Below, piece after piece: positions 1 to 6,959 of a stretch of DNA of 64,000 bases. The stretch's first letter is position 1; each line of letters opens with the position of its first letter. This DNA is from Actinomadura pelletieri DSM 43383 (GTDB lineage: Bacteria > Actinomycetota > Actinomycetes > Streptosporangiales > Streptosporangiaceae), in contig NZ_RBWU01000003.1 in assembly GCF_003634705.1 (NCBI RefSeq), forward strand, positions 558,001-622,000, in the 5' to 3' direction. Under the pieces are notes generated by a model. That model ran no database searches, had not been told where the DNA came from, and saw only the letters and a program-made list of their open reading frames with translations. The translations under genes and the position numbers were made by a program.

Positions 1-136
1 CCGGCGTCGGGTCCCCACCATCCGGGGTCGGGTCCCCACCATCCGGGGTCGGGTCCCCACCGTCCGGGGTCGGGTCCCCACCATTCGGGGTCGGGTCCCC
101 TCCATCGGGCGTCGGGTCCGCGCCGCCCGGGGTCGG
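1..136. repeat. 21-bp tandem repeat coding DPTPDGG (distal array)
   Basis: On the minus strand this codes successive DPTPDGG heptapeptides with GGDPTPNG and GADPTPDG variants. The 21-bp period runs into the window edge, so its full copy number is unknown. It belongs to the giant effector and repeats the array at 1137-1470. Confidence 0.9.
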
Positions 137-2782
137 GTCGGGGGTGCCGGGGCCGTTCTGCTGCGGGCCCTGCTGACCGCCGTCAGGGTTCTTCCCGCCA
201 CCCGGGCCGCCGGGGTCGCCCGGACCGCCGTCGGCGCCGTCGCGCACCGGCGTCACATCGGGACCGTCACCGTCCGGGGCCTTGGCACCGCCGCCACCGC
301 GCGGATCGCTCGGCGGCTCGGCGCCGCCCTTCGGCGTCCCGCCGTCGTCGTCCCCGTCCTTGCCGTCCCCGCCGTCGCCGTCCCCGTCCTTGCCGTCCCC
401 GCCGTCGCCGTCGCCGTCCTTGCCGTCGCCGTCGCCGTCCTTGCCGTCGCCGTCGCCGTCCTTGCCGTCGCCGCGGGGCCCGTTCTCGTCGGGCGTGACG
501 AAGCGGCGGCTGTCCGGGTCCCAGCGGCCGAGGTCGTGCTCCCCATCGGCGTCGATCTTGGTGATCTTGCCGTTCTCGAAGACGATCTTGGACCCGTCGC
601 CGAGGTAGGTCTCGATCCGGCCGAGCTGGTTCAGCCGGGCGTCGTCCGCGCCGAGCATCCGTCCGAGCCGGCTCTTGAGGCCGTTGACGACATGGTCCTC
701 GCTGAGCCCGGCGCGGCGGCCGTCGATGACGATGTCGCCGGACAGACGGGTGCCGTCGGGCTGCTCGTTGAACTTGTCGAGCCCGTTCTTCAGCTGGTGG
801 TCGAACGCACGGCGGGTGTTCTTGCCGACGTCCTTGTACTCGGTCGGGGTGCCCGGGTCGTCGGGGCCGCTGCGCTCCAGGGCGTCCATGGACTTGAAGC
901 CGTCGCCGCTGTCGGGGTGGCGCGGCAACCGTGTGACGAGCCTGCCCTCGTCCGCCCGCTGCTCGGCGGTCTCGCGCTCCTTGTCGTCGAAGCGGTCGAT
1001 GTCGTTGGCCTCGGGCGGGTCGTAGACACCGGGACGGAACTTGTCGCCGACCGGACCCGGCTGCGTGGGGTCCTGGTCGCCGAAGTGGTCGGGCGGGATC
1101 TCCTTCCCGTCGCCGTCTCCGTCCGGCCGTCCGTCACCGTCGGGCGTCGGGTCGCCGCCGTCCGGCGTCGGGTCCGCGCCGTCGGGCGTCGGGTCGCCAC
1201 CATCAGGTGTCGGGTCGCCACCGTCGGGCGTCGGGTCCGCGCCGTCGGGCGTGGGGTCGCCACCATCAGGTGTCGGGTCGCCACCGTCAGGCGTCGGGTC
1301 GCCACCATCAGGTGTCGGGTCGCCACCGTCGGGCGTCGGGTCCGCGCCGTCGGGCGTGGGGTCGCCACCATCAGGTGTCGGGTCGCCACCGTCAGGCGTC
1401 GGGTCGCCGCCGTCGGGGGTGGGGTCGCCACCGTCAGGGGTGGGGTCCGCGTTGGACGGGTCGTTCCCGCCGTCGGGGGTGGTGTCCTGGGGGGTGCGGT
1501 CGTTGTTCGCGGGGTCGCGACCGTTGCTCGTGGGGTCGTCCTGGCCGTTCTGCTGGTTCTGGCCGTTCTGCTCGTTGCCGCCGACGTGCGCGGGATCGCG
1601 GTCGGGGGTGTTCTGGAGGTCCTCCATGTCGTCCAGGGAGTCCTGGAGGTCCCCGGTGTCGATGTCCAGGTTGTTGACCTGGTTCTGGAGGTCCTGGGTG
1701 CTGGGGTTCTGCTGGAAGCCGACCTCGTCCTGGTCGATCCGGCCGTCGCCGTCGCGGTCGCCGCTCTGGCGGTCGTTACCGCCGCCGTCGGTGTCGGCGT
1801 CGCCGCGTTTGAGGAGCTTGACGCCCGCGCGGACCAGGCCGACGCCGACGAAGCAGCTGCCGATGTTGAGGATGCTGGAGGTGATGACGTAGCCGGGACG
1901 GTCGCCCCACTCGCGCCACGGGACGAAGGAGTGCGCGACCTCCTTCCAGTTGTTGCCGAGGTTGCTCCAGAAGTGGGAGTCCTCCTCCCACACCCAGCCG
2001 TTCTCACCGTGCAGGCCGACCAGGCCCGCCGTGTCCTCCAGAACGCCCATCCAGTTGTTGCCGAGGTTGCTCCAGAAGTGGGAGTCCTCCTCCCAGACCC
2101 AGCCGTTCTCACCGTGGATGCCGACCAGGTCGGCGAGGTCGGTGACGATGCCGACGCCGAAGTCCTTGACGCCGTTCCAGGCGTCCTCCCACCAGGGCGC
2201 GTCGTACTCCTGCGGCTTGGCCCAGGGGGTCTCGATGCCCTTGGGCGCCTGGCCGAGGCCGTACCCCTTCTCCCCGGCCTTCGGGTCGCCGTCGCCCGGA
2301 ATGAAGTGCGTGCCGCCGAAGACGCCGGTGATCTTGTTGGCGCAGGCGCGCTCCGCCTCCTGGTACGCCGCGATCGCCGCGAGGATGTCGTCGTTGAGCT
2401 GGTTGTGCTCCTTGACCTTGTCCTCGTCCTCGCGCCAGTCGTCGTCGCCCTCGATGCCGGCGCGGAACTGCTGGGCGTGGCTCTTCAGGCCCTGCAACCG
2501 GCTGATCAGCGGCCTGATCTCCCCCGCGAACGTCACCAGGGCGTTGCCGACCGTGGTGACCTCGCCCTTGAACCCGTGACCGGCCGTGGCGATCGGCTTG
2601 GTCGCGGCGAACAGCTGTTGTTCATGGGGCGCGGTATAGAAGGCGTCCAGTCCCTGCCAGGCCGAATGGATGTCGTCCCCGGTCTGGGCGATCGTGGTCC
2701 CGTCCTTCTGGAGCGCCCGTCCCGCTTCCTCGACTCCGTCGGGGTCGGCCTTCGGAATCGGGATCGCGTTCGGGTCGATCAC
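1..2782 (-). CDS. Large WXG-headed T7SS effector-like protein with DPTPDGG repeats (C-terminus outside window)
   Basis: The frame is open from about 2782 to the left edge, so only the first ~927 residues are seen. The N-terminal ~150 residues are helical and carry a WQGL (WXG-like) turn, matching the head of the toxin at 22150-24516. Next come a duplicated 35-residue unit (GENGWVWEEDSHFW), one hydrophobic segment near residue 300 and a perfect EF-hand loop (DRDGDGRIDQDE). A long DPTPDGG/DPTPDGA array then precedes a folded region (1030-500) with motifs TEYKDV, GDIVIDGRRAGLS and LGDGSKIVF, vaguely like CdiA/WapA nuclease tips. Aspartate-rich DGDGK repeats and a second DPTPDGG array follow. GTG at 2782 aligns with the ATG of the paralogue; an in-frame TTG lies at 2791. 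It is last in an operon with 3235-3531 and 2885-3238. Secretion by the neighbouring T7SS is inferred from the head and context; activity is unknown. Confidence 0.75.
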   Translation of the reverse strand, partial: MIDPNAIPIPKADPDGVEEAGRALQKDGTTIAQTGDDIHSAWQGLDAFYTAPHEQQLFAATKPIATAGHGFKGEVTTVGNALVTFAGEIRPLISRLQGLKSHAQQFRAGIEGDDDWREDEDKVKEHNQLNDDILAAIAAYQEAERACANKITGVFGGTHFIPGDGDPKAGEKGYGLGQAPKGIETPWAKPQEYDAPWWEDAWNGVKDFGVGIVTDLADLVGIHGENGWVWEEDSHFWSNLGNNWMGVLEDTAGLVGLHGENGWVWEEDSHFWSNLGNNWKEVAHSFVPWREWGDRPGYVITSSILNIGSCFVGVGLVRAGVKLLKRGDADTDGGGNDRQSGDRDGDGRIDQDEVGFQQNPSTQDLQNQVNNLDIDTGDLQDSLDDMEDLQNTPDRDPAHVGGNEQNGQNQQNGQDDPTSNGRDPANNDRTPQDTTPDGGNDPSNADPTPDGGDPTPDGGDPTPDGGDPTPDGGDPTPDGADPTPDGGDPTPDGGDPTPDGGDPTPDGGDPTPDGADPTPDGGDPTPDGGDPTPDGADPTPDGGDPTPDGDGRPDGDGDGKEIPPDHFGDQDPTQPGPVGDKFRPGVYDPPEANDIDRFDDKERETAEQRADEGRLVTRLPRHPDSGDGFKSMDALERSGPDDPGTPTEYKDVGKNTRRAFDHQLKNGLDKFNEQPDGTRLSGDIVIDGRRAGLSEDHVVNGLKSRLGRMLGADDARLNQLGRIETYLGDGSKIVFENGKITKIDADGEHDLGRWDPDSRRFVTPDENGPRGDGKDGDGDGKDGDGDGKDGDGDGGDGKDGDGDGGDGKDGDDDGGTPKGGAEPPSDPRGGGGAKAPDGDGPDVTPVRDGADGGPGDPGGPGGGKNPDGGQQGPQQNGPGTPDPTPGGADPTPDGGDPTPNGGDPTPDGGDPTPDGGDPTPDGGDPTP
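340..475. repeat. Tandem repeat coding acidic KDGDGDG units
   Basis: The minus strand reads as repeated KDGDGDGK units (periods near 21-27 bp). They form an Asp/Gly-rich linker that could bind calcium like RTX or EF-hand loops; binding is inferred from composition only. Confidence 0.85.
1137..1470. repeat. 21-bp tandem repeat coding DPTPDGG/DPTPDGA (proximal array)
   Basis: About 15 heptapeptide units are coded on the minus strand. Alternation of GGDP and GADP variants in the same order suggests higher-order block duplication within the array. It separates the WXG/transmembrane head from the folded region at about 500-1030. Confidence 0.9.
1947..2130. repeat. 105-bp direct tandem duplication inside the effector head
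   Basis: The sequence starting at 1947 recurs at 2052 with only a few changes, giving two copies of a 35-residue unit (LVGIHGENGWVWEEDSHFW and LVGLHGENGWVWEEDSHFW). Near-identity at nucleotide level points to a recent duplication. Confidence 0.85.
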
Positions 2783-2884
2783 TCCGCTCAACGTCGCACC
2801 ACCCTGTGTCCTGCGGTTACGCGGTCGTTACGTTTCTGTGTCCGACGCACGGCGGTGCGGCGTCGTTCGGCCGTTCTCCGGCCT

Positions 2885-3238
2885 TTACTTCCCGATCTTG
2901 GGAGCGGGCGCGTTCACGGCGGTGCGCTGCGCCTCCGCGAGCATTTCCATGTCGCCGTTGATAAAGGCCTTGGTGGCTTTGACGGCGCCGGTGATACAGG
3001 CGCCACCCTTCGTCACCATGCCCTTCAACCCGGGGGTCGTGTACTCCACGTACTCCTTCAGCGCGGTTCCGACGGGCATGCTCGCCGCCGCCGTTCCGGC
3101 CTGTCCGACGTGGGTGCCGAAGGTCTCCAGTTGCTTGACCAGGCCTCCGCCGCCCTCACCCCCCTCGCCCGCGACGAGGCCGCCGACCTTGGTGACGACC
3201 GAGGCCACCCCCGACGGCTTGATGTCGTAAGTCGTCAA
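2885..3238 (-). CDS. DUF6507-like small T7SS-associated protein
   Basis: This is a 117-aa protein starting at TTG 3238, which overlaps the upstream TGA in a TTGA junction and implies translational coupling. The start TTYDIKPSGVASVV and end KATKAFINGDMEMLAEAQ match the layout of the two 99-aa proteins at 15107 and 21854 (TAWDI.P.GV... and ATMAYVxGDxQMAAQ). As at those loci, it lies just before a WXG-headed effector, so a chaperone, adaptor or co-secreted partner role is plausible. The family has no established function. A Gly-rich stretch (EGGEGGGG) in the middle is peculiar to this copy. Confidence 0.75.
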   Translation of the reverse strand: MTTYDIKPSGVASVVTKVGGLVAGEGGEGGGGLVKQLETFGTHVGQAGTAAASMPVGTALKEYVEYTTPGLKGMVTKGGACITGAVKATKAFINGDMEMLAEAQRTAVNAPAPKIGK

Positions 3239-3531
3239 CCCGCGTCCCCCTTCGAGAACCGGCCCGCCCGGAAGTTTCCGGGCGGCCTTGCCGCCTGCCA
3301 CCGCGTCCCCTGCGGCGGCGCCCCGTCCACGATGCCCGCGAGTTCGGTCAGTGCGGCCCCGATCCGCTCACCCTCGGCGCGCGCCTGCGCGGCGAGATGC
3401 GCGGTGGCGGCGTTGACCGCCGCGACCGGGTCCCCGTCCGGCACCCCCGGTCGAACGGCCTCGTCAACGGGCGGTTCGACGGTGCTTTCAGGGACGTCGG
3501 TCTCCGGGAATTGGACCAGCTCGAACTTCAT
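3235..3531 (-). CDS. 98-aa protein, first gene of the minus-strand effector operon
   Basis: The ATG start (MKFELVQFPETDVPES) is followed by an acidic/proline-rich segment and a helical segment rich in Ala and Gln (AATAHLAAQARAEGERIGAALTELAGIVDG). That amphipathic helix resembles the size and composition of small T7SS-linked helical proteins, but no WXG motif is seen. It is first in the operon with the DUF6507-like protein and the giant effector, and its stop overlaps the next start. Function unknown. Confidence 0.65.
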   Translation of the reverse strand: MKFELVQFPETDVPESTVEPPVDEAVRPGVPDGDPVAAVNAATAHLAAQARAEGERIGAALTELAGIVDGAPPQGTRWQAARPPGNFRAGRFSKGDAG

Positions 3532-3808
3532 GACTCCACACCGAACGGCGACATCGCCGTTCTATCCTGATCGTCCGGAGCCGCCATGTCCAGTGGACGG
3601 CACAGATCCGAACGATTTCGCAGTCGATCGGCTTCGCGCGGAACCGAATGGCCGTGGCGCGCGTCTCACACTAGGTTGTCGGTGTGTTTCCGATCGGCCA
3701 CGGATCACCTCCGGGTGGCAGGACGGGCATCGGAGAAACTATCGTCGGTGCCAGGCATCGGCAATTGCAGAGAATCAAGTGTGACGACCTCTGGCAAGCG
3801 AGGTAGTG
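3532..3808. promoter_or_regulatory. Divergent intergenic region between effector operon and T7SS core operon
   Basis: About 280 bp separate the minus-strand effector operon from the plus-strand WXG100 genes. I see no convincing gene here. It must hold promoters for both operons and contains the palindrome listed separately at 3543-3562. Confidence 0.55.
3543..3562. promoter_or_regulatory. 20-bp palindrome, operator candidate
   Basis: GAACGGCGA and TCGCCGTTC form a perfect 9-bp inverted repeat around a 2-bp centre, 12 bp upstream of the start at 3531. The 2-nt centre suits a dimeric DNA-binding protein better than an RNA hairpin. Regulator unknown. Confidence 0.4.
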
Positions 3809-4144
3809 ATGGGTCGATGGGACCAAGGACAGAACACGCTGATTCACCTGGCCAAACAGACCGGGGCATCGGGTGAGGAACTGGCGGGGCTGGTGCGGCA
3901 GTTGATCGTGGCCGCCGAACCGCTGTCCGGCAAGTTCAACGGGGCGGGCAAGGCGGCGTTCGACAGCTTCAAGGCTCGCTCCGACCAGATCTGCGCGGAT
4001 CTGAAGGGCGGGTTGGACCGCGTCAACACCGGTCAGCTCGGCATGGAGCGCGCGTTCGCCGGTGGTGACCAGGAGATGGCCGACGAGGGGACCCGCGCCA
4101 TGGGCGCCGCCAACTTCGACGGCGCGAAGTTCCGCACCGCCTGA
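3809..4144 (+). CDS. WXG100-family ESAT-6-like protein, first of the pair
   Basis: This 111-aa, mostly helical, signal-peptide-free protein has the size of WXG100 proteins. The turn between its two helices reads SGKFNGAGKAAFDSF, so F-N-G stands where W-x-G is usual. ATG 3809 is preferred over GTG 3806 because GAGG at 3800-3803 is well spaced from it. It is followed at 30 bp by a second ESAT-6-like gene, the usual arrangement for a heterodimer exported by EccC-type T7SS. It may be both substrate and partner of the apparatus. Confidence 0.85.
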   Translation: MGRWDQGQNTLIHLAKQTGASGEELAGLVRQLIVAAEPLSGKFNGAGKAAFDSFKARSDQICADLKGGLDRVNTGQLGMERAFAGGDQEMADEGTRAMGAANFDGAKFRTA

Positions 4145-4173
4145 CACGGGGACGAACGAAAGGGGACAACACG

Positions 4174-4476
4174 GTGACGGACGGACGGCGCAGTTACGAC
4201 ACCGGGGCCTCGGGCGAGGCCCAGACCAACATCCAGGCGATCGTGGCGCGGTTGGAGGCCCTGATCGGCACCCGCGACACCGACGTCAAGGCCGCGATGG
4301 CCGACTTCGAGGCGACCGGGGTCTCGGACGAGTACAACGCCAAGGAGTTGAAGTGGCACTCCGCGGCGAACGAGACCCGTGAGATCATCCGCCTGGTGAA
4401 GGCCACGCTGGAGAAGAACGACGAGATCGCGCACACCACGCTCGGCAAGGCGAGCGCGGCGGTACAGGCGATCTGA
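4174..4476 (+). CDS. ESAT-6-like WXG100-superfamily protein, second of the pair
   Basis: This 100-aa helical protein starts at GTG. The first helix contains TNIQAIVARLEALI, followed by DVKAAMADFEATGVSDEY and a KELKWHSAANETREII helix, a pattern I recall from actinobacterial proteins annotated as pore-forming ESAT-6 family. It presumably pairs with the protein at 3809-4144. A strong hairpin immediately follows the gene, which would raise transcript levels of the WXG pair relative to the downstream apparatus genes. Confidence 0.85.
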   Translation: MTDGRRSYDTGASGEAQTNIQAIVARLEALIGTRDTDVKAAMADFEATGVSDEYNAKELKWHSAANETREIIRLVKATLEKNDEIAHTTLGKASAAVQAI

Positions 4477-4489
4477 ACGGTCACTGAAC

Positions 4490-4518
4490 GGCCGCCGACC
4501 GGTCCACGGTCGGCGGCC
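4490..4518 (+). terminator. 12-bp perfect stem-loop after the WXG100 pair
   Basis: GGCCGCCGACCG and CGGTCGGCGGCC pair perfectly around a 5-nt loop, 13 bp after the stop. There is no U-tract, as is common in actinobacteria. It probably attenuates or processes the transcript between the WXG pair and the membrane genes. Confidence 0.6.
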
Positions 4519-4600
4519 GGCCGACGCGGGAGGGAACGCAGGACGTGCGCGTCCCCTCCCGCGTCAATGATGTGTACGGGTAACAGGGGCACGCGGGGGC

Positions 4601-5599
4601 GTGGCAGGGGAGGTGGCGTTGGCGCGCGACTACGACAACCAGTTGCTGGAGTCGGTGACGGTACGGCGCCGCCGGCTCCGGGACGCGCTGTTGTTCGGCC
4701 CGCAGCGCACCCGCCGCACGTTCGACGAGCACGTCGGCAAGATCATCGCCGGGTTGTGCGTGGCGGCGGTGCTGTGCGCGGGCACCGTCGGCTGGTCGTA
4801 TCTCCAGTCGATGTTCCAGGAGCAGAAGCGGGAGCGGGCCGCGCAGGAGCAGCAGCCCGCGGGCGGGGGCGCCGCGCCGGTGCCCGCCGACTGGGTGGGC
4901 GCGCAGGTGACGTTCGGTCGGCTGCGGACGGCGCTGACGAAGGCGGGCGTGCCCGGTGACCTCTACGTCCTGCCGGGCGAGCCACGGCCGAGACCGGCGA
5001 AGGCCGCCGGCTACTACGTCATCGCCAGGGGCCAGGACAACTTCACCGGCGGCGTCGTCGAGTTCCGGCAGGCGCGGATCGCGGCCGAGTTCTCGTCCGA
5101 GGACGAGGCATGCCGCTGGCTCTACGGTGAGCTGGTCGTCGCCGAGACGCCCCCGCACAGGCTCGACCCGCCGGCCGAGCGGAAGGCGGTCGCGGACGGC
5201 GCGGCGCTGAACCAGCGGGTGCGGGAAGAGATCGCCGTGGCCGGGGGCGCGTCGACGACGGTCCCGCTGAAGCAGGGCACGCTGATCGACCGGTTCGGGC
5301 CGGAGAGCGGGGCGACGCTGTTCCCGTTCGGCGTCGGGTTCGGGGTTCGCGGGCTGCCGGAGGCGGTGCGGGCGGGCGTCCCCGCCGACGCGCCCGCCGG
5401 TTACCACCGCTACCGGGTCCGCCGCCCGTTCAAGGTGGCGGCGTCGATCTCGCCGCGCGTCGGGATCTCACCCGGCGGAGCGGTGCGGTTCACCATCGAG
5501 CCCGGCCTGTTCACGCGGCCCCCGCTGCTGCCGACCGTCCGGATGCTGCTCCGCGACGGCTACCTTGAGCGGGTCTCGGGCACGGCGGTCCCCGGGTGA
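4601..5599 (+). CDS. Membrane-anchored TNT-fold (DUF4237-like) protein of the T7SS operon
   Basis: The 332-aa product has a charged cytoplasmic N-terminus, one transmembrane helix (about residues 46-66), an Ala/Gln-rich linker and a globular domain. The last ~100 residues carry the TNT signature seen in CpnT: GTLIDRFGPESG, LFPFG, a conserved Arg and YHRYRV. CpnT-TNT is an NAD+ glycohydrolase. Here the C-terminal site where TNT has Gln (PGGG-x-QY) reads PGGAVRF, and the position after G-x in the first motif is Thr rather than Tyr, so it looks catalytically dead. Its place between WXG100 genes and EccD suggests a structural T7SS role. TTG 4619, behind AGGGGAGG, is an alternative start. Confidence 0.75.
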   Translation: MAGEVALARDYDNQLLESVTVRRRRLRDALLFGPQRTRRTFDEHVGKIIAGLCVAAVLCAGTVGWSYLQSMFQEQKRERAAQEQQPAGGGAAPVPADWVGAQVTFGRLRTALTKAGVPGDLYVLPGEPRPRPAKAAGYYVIARGQDNFTGGVVEFRQARIAAEFSSEDEACRWLYGELVVAETPPHRLDPPAERKAVADGAALNQRVREEIAVAGGASTTVPLKQGTLIDRFGPESGATLFPFGVGFGVRGLPEAVRAGVPADAPAGYHRYRVRRPFKVAASISPRVGISPGGAVRFTIEPGLFTRPPLLPTVRMLLRDGYLERVSGTAVPG

Positions 5600-5621
5600 C
5601 GGTCCGGACGGAAGGGCGTTC

Positions 5622-6959
5622 ATGAGCGTGTGGAGCCGGGTGACCCTGGTGGGTGAGGCCCGGACGGTGGACATGGTGTTGCCGGCGCAGGAGCCGCTCG
5701 GCGCGCTGATGCCGGACGTGCTCCAACTGCTGGGCGATCCGGTGCGTAACCCGCCGCAGTTGAGGCATCTGGTCACCTCCACCGGCGAGGTGCTCGACCC
5801 TGGCGCGAGCCTCGCCGACCGGCAGGTGCCGGACGGTGCCGTGCTGCGGCTCGTCCGGTCCGACGAACCGGTGCCCGCGCCGGTGGTGCACGAGGTGCCG
5901 GAGGTGGTGGGCGACTCGCTCGACCTGCGGCTGCTGAGCTGGAGCCCGGCGGCGGCGCGGTGGACCGCGACGTTCACGCTGGTGGCGCTATCGGTGGGCG
6001 TCGGGCTGGTGATCCGGGCGGGGTCCAGCGCCGCGACGGCCGCCGTCGCGACGGCGGGCCTGGCGGCGTTGCTGCTGCTCTGCGGTGTCGTGATCGGCAT
6101 GGCCGGGCGCGAACCCGCGGGGCTGGCGATGATCCTGGGCGGTGGCGCGGCGGGCCTGCCGGCACTGTGGTGGGCCGCCGCCGCTGACGACTGGCCGACC
6201 TGGGGCCGCTGGGGCGGTGCGGCGTTGCTGCTCGCCGTGCTGGTCATGCTGCTCGGACTCAGCTCACCGCTCGGACGCGGCGCGCTGGTCGGCGGCGCCG
6301 CGGCCGTCCTGCTCGCCGGAATCGGCACGGCCTGCGCCGCGTCGGGGCTGGAACCCGACCGCACCGGGGCGGTGCTCGCGCTCTCCTGCGTGGTGCTGCT
6401 CAGCGTGCTGCTGCGGACGGCGCTGTCGCTGTCCGGGCTGACATCCCTCGACGACCGGCGCAGCGCCGGGGGCGCGGTGCCGCGGGTCGACCTGATGGCC
6501 GCGCTCGACCGGGCGCACCGCACCATGGTGATCGCCACACTGGCGGTGTCGGTGGCCGCGGCGGTCGCCGGGCTGGGCGCCGCCACCGAACTCGGCGGGT
6601 CGCGGGGCGCCTGGAACGCCGCGCTGGCCGCGCTGCTGGCGCTCGTCGTCGCGGGCCGCGCCCGCGTCTTTCCCCTGGTCCTGCAGAAGGCGGCGCTGCT
6701 GGGCGCGGCCGTGGTGATCGTCATCGGGCTCGGGGTGCGGTGGGCTGAACAGGTGTCCTGGGGCATCGCGCCCGCGCTGGGTATGCTGGTCGTCGGCCTG
6801 ACCGCCGCGGTCGTGGTGCTCACCGTCCATCCGGCCGAGCACACCCGGGCGCGGCTGCGACGGATCATGAACCGGATCGAGGCGACGGCCGTGATCGCGA
6901 TCATCCCGGTCGCGATCGGTGTCTTCGGCATCTTCGCACGGTTGCGCGAGACGTTTTGA
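5622..6959 (+). CDS. eccD: EccD-like T7SS integral membrane protein
   Basis: At 445 aa this matches EccD length. Residues ~1-85 form a YukD/ubiquitin-like domain (VTLVGEARTVDMVLP...LGALMPDVLQLL...DGAVLRLVR). The rest is highly hydrophobic with about 10-11 membrane spans between ~120 and 445, ending in a short cytoplasmic tail. EccD is a core channel subunit of ESX secretion complexes. ATG 5622 has a GGAAGG ribosome site 7 nt upstream. The stop overlaps a TTG of the next gene (TTGA), implying coupled translation with the ATPase. Confidence 0.88.
   Translation: MSVWSRVTLVGEARTVDMVLPAQEPLGALMPDVLQLLGDPVRNPPQLRHLVTSTGEVLDPGASLADRQVPDGAVLRLVRSDEPVPAPVVHEVPEVVGDSLDLRLLSWSPAAARWTATFTLVALSVGVGLVIRAGSSAATAAVATAGLAALLLLCGVVIGMAGREPAGLAMILGGGAAGLPALWWAAAADDWPTWGRWGGAALLLAVLVMLLGLSSPLGRGALVGGAAAVLLAGIGTACAASGLEPDRTGAVLALSCVVLLSVLLRTALSLSGLTSLDDRRSAGGAVPRVDLMAALDRAHRTMVIATLAVSVAAAVAGLGAATELGGSRGAWNAALAALLALVVAGRARVFPLVLQKAALLGAAVVIVIGLGVRWAEQVSWGIAPALGMLVVGLTAAVVVLTVHPAEHTRARLRRIMNRIEATAVIAIIPVAIGVFGIFARLRETF

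Noticed and set aside
1137..1470. CRISPR array
   Set aside because: The 21-bp repeats are contiguous, in frame and have no unique spacers; they code DPTPDGG units.
536..3784. A ~1080-codon open frame on the plus strand opposite the giant effector
   Set aside because: Its translation is a Val/Arg/Gly-rich mirror of the repeat gene. The minus-strand frame has folded motifs, a WXG head and paralogues, so the plus frame is a GC-rich shadow.
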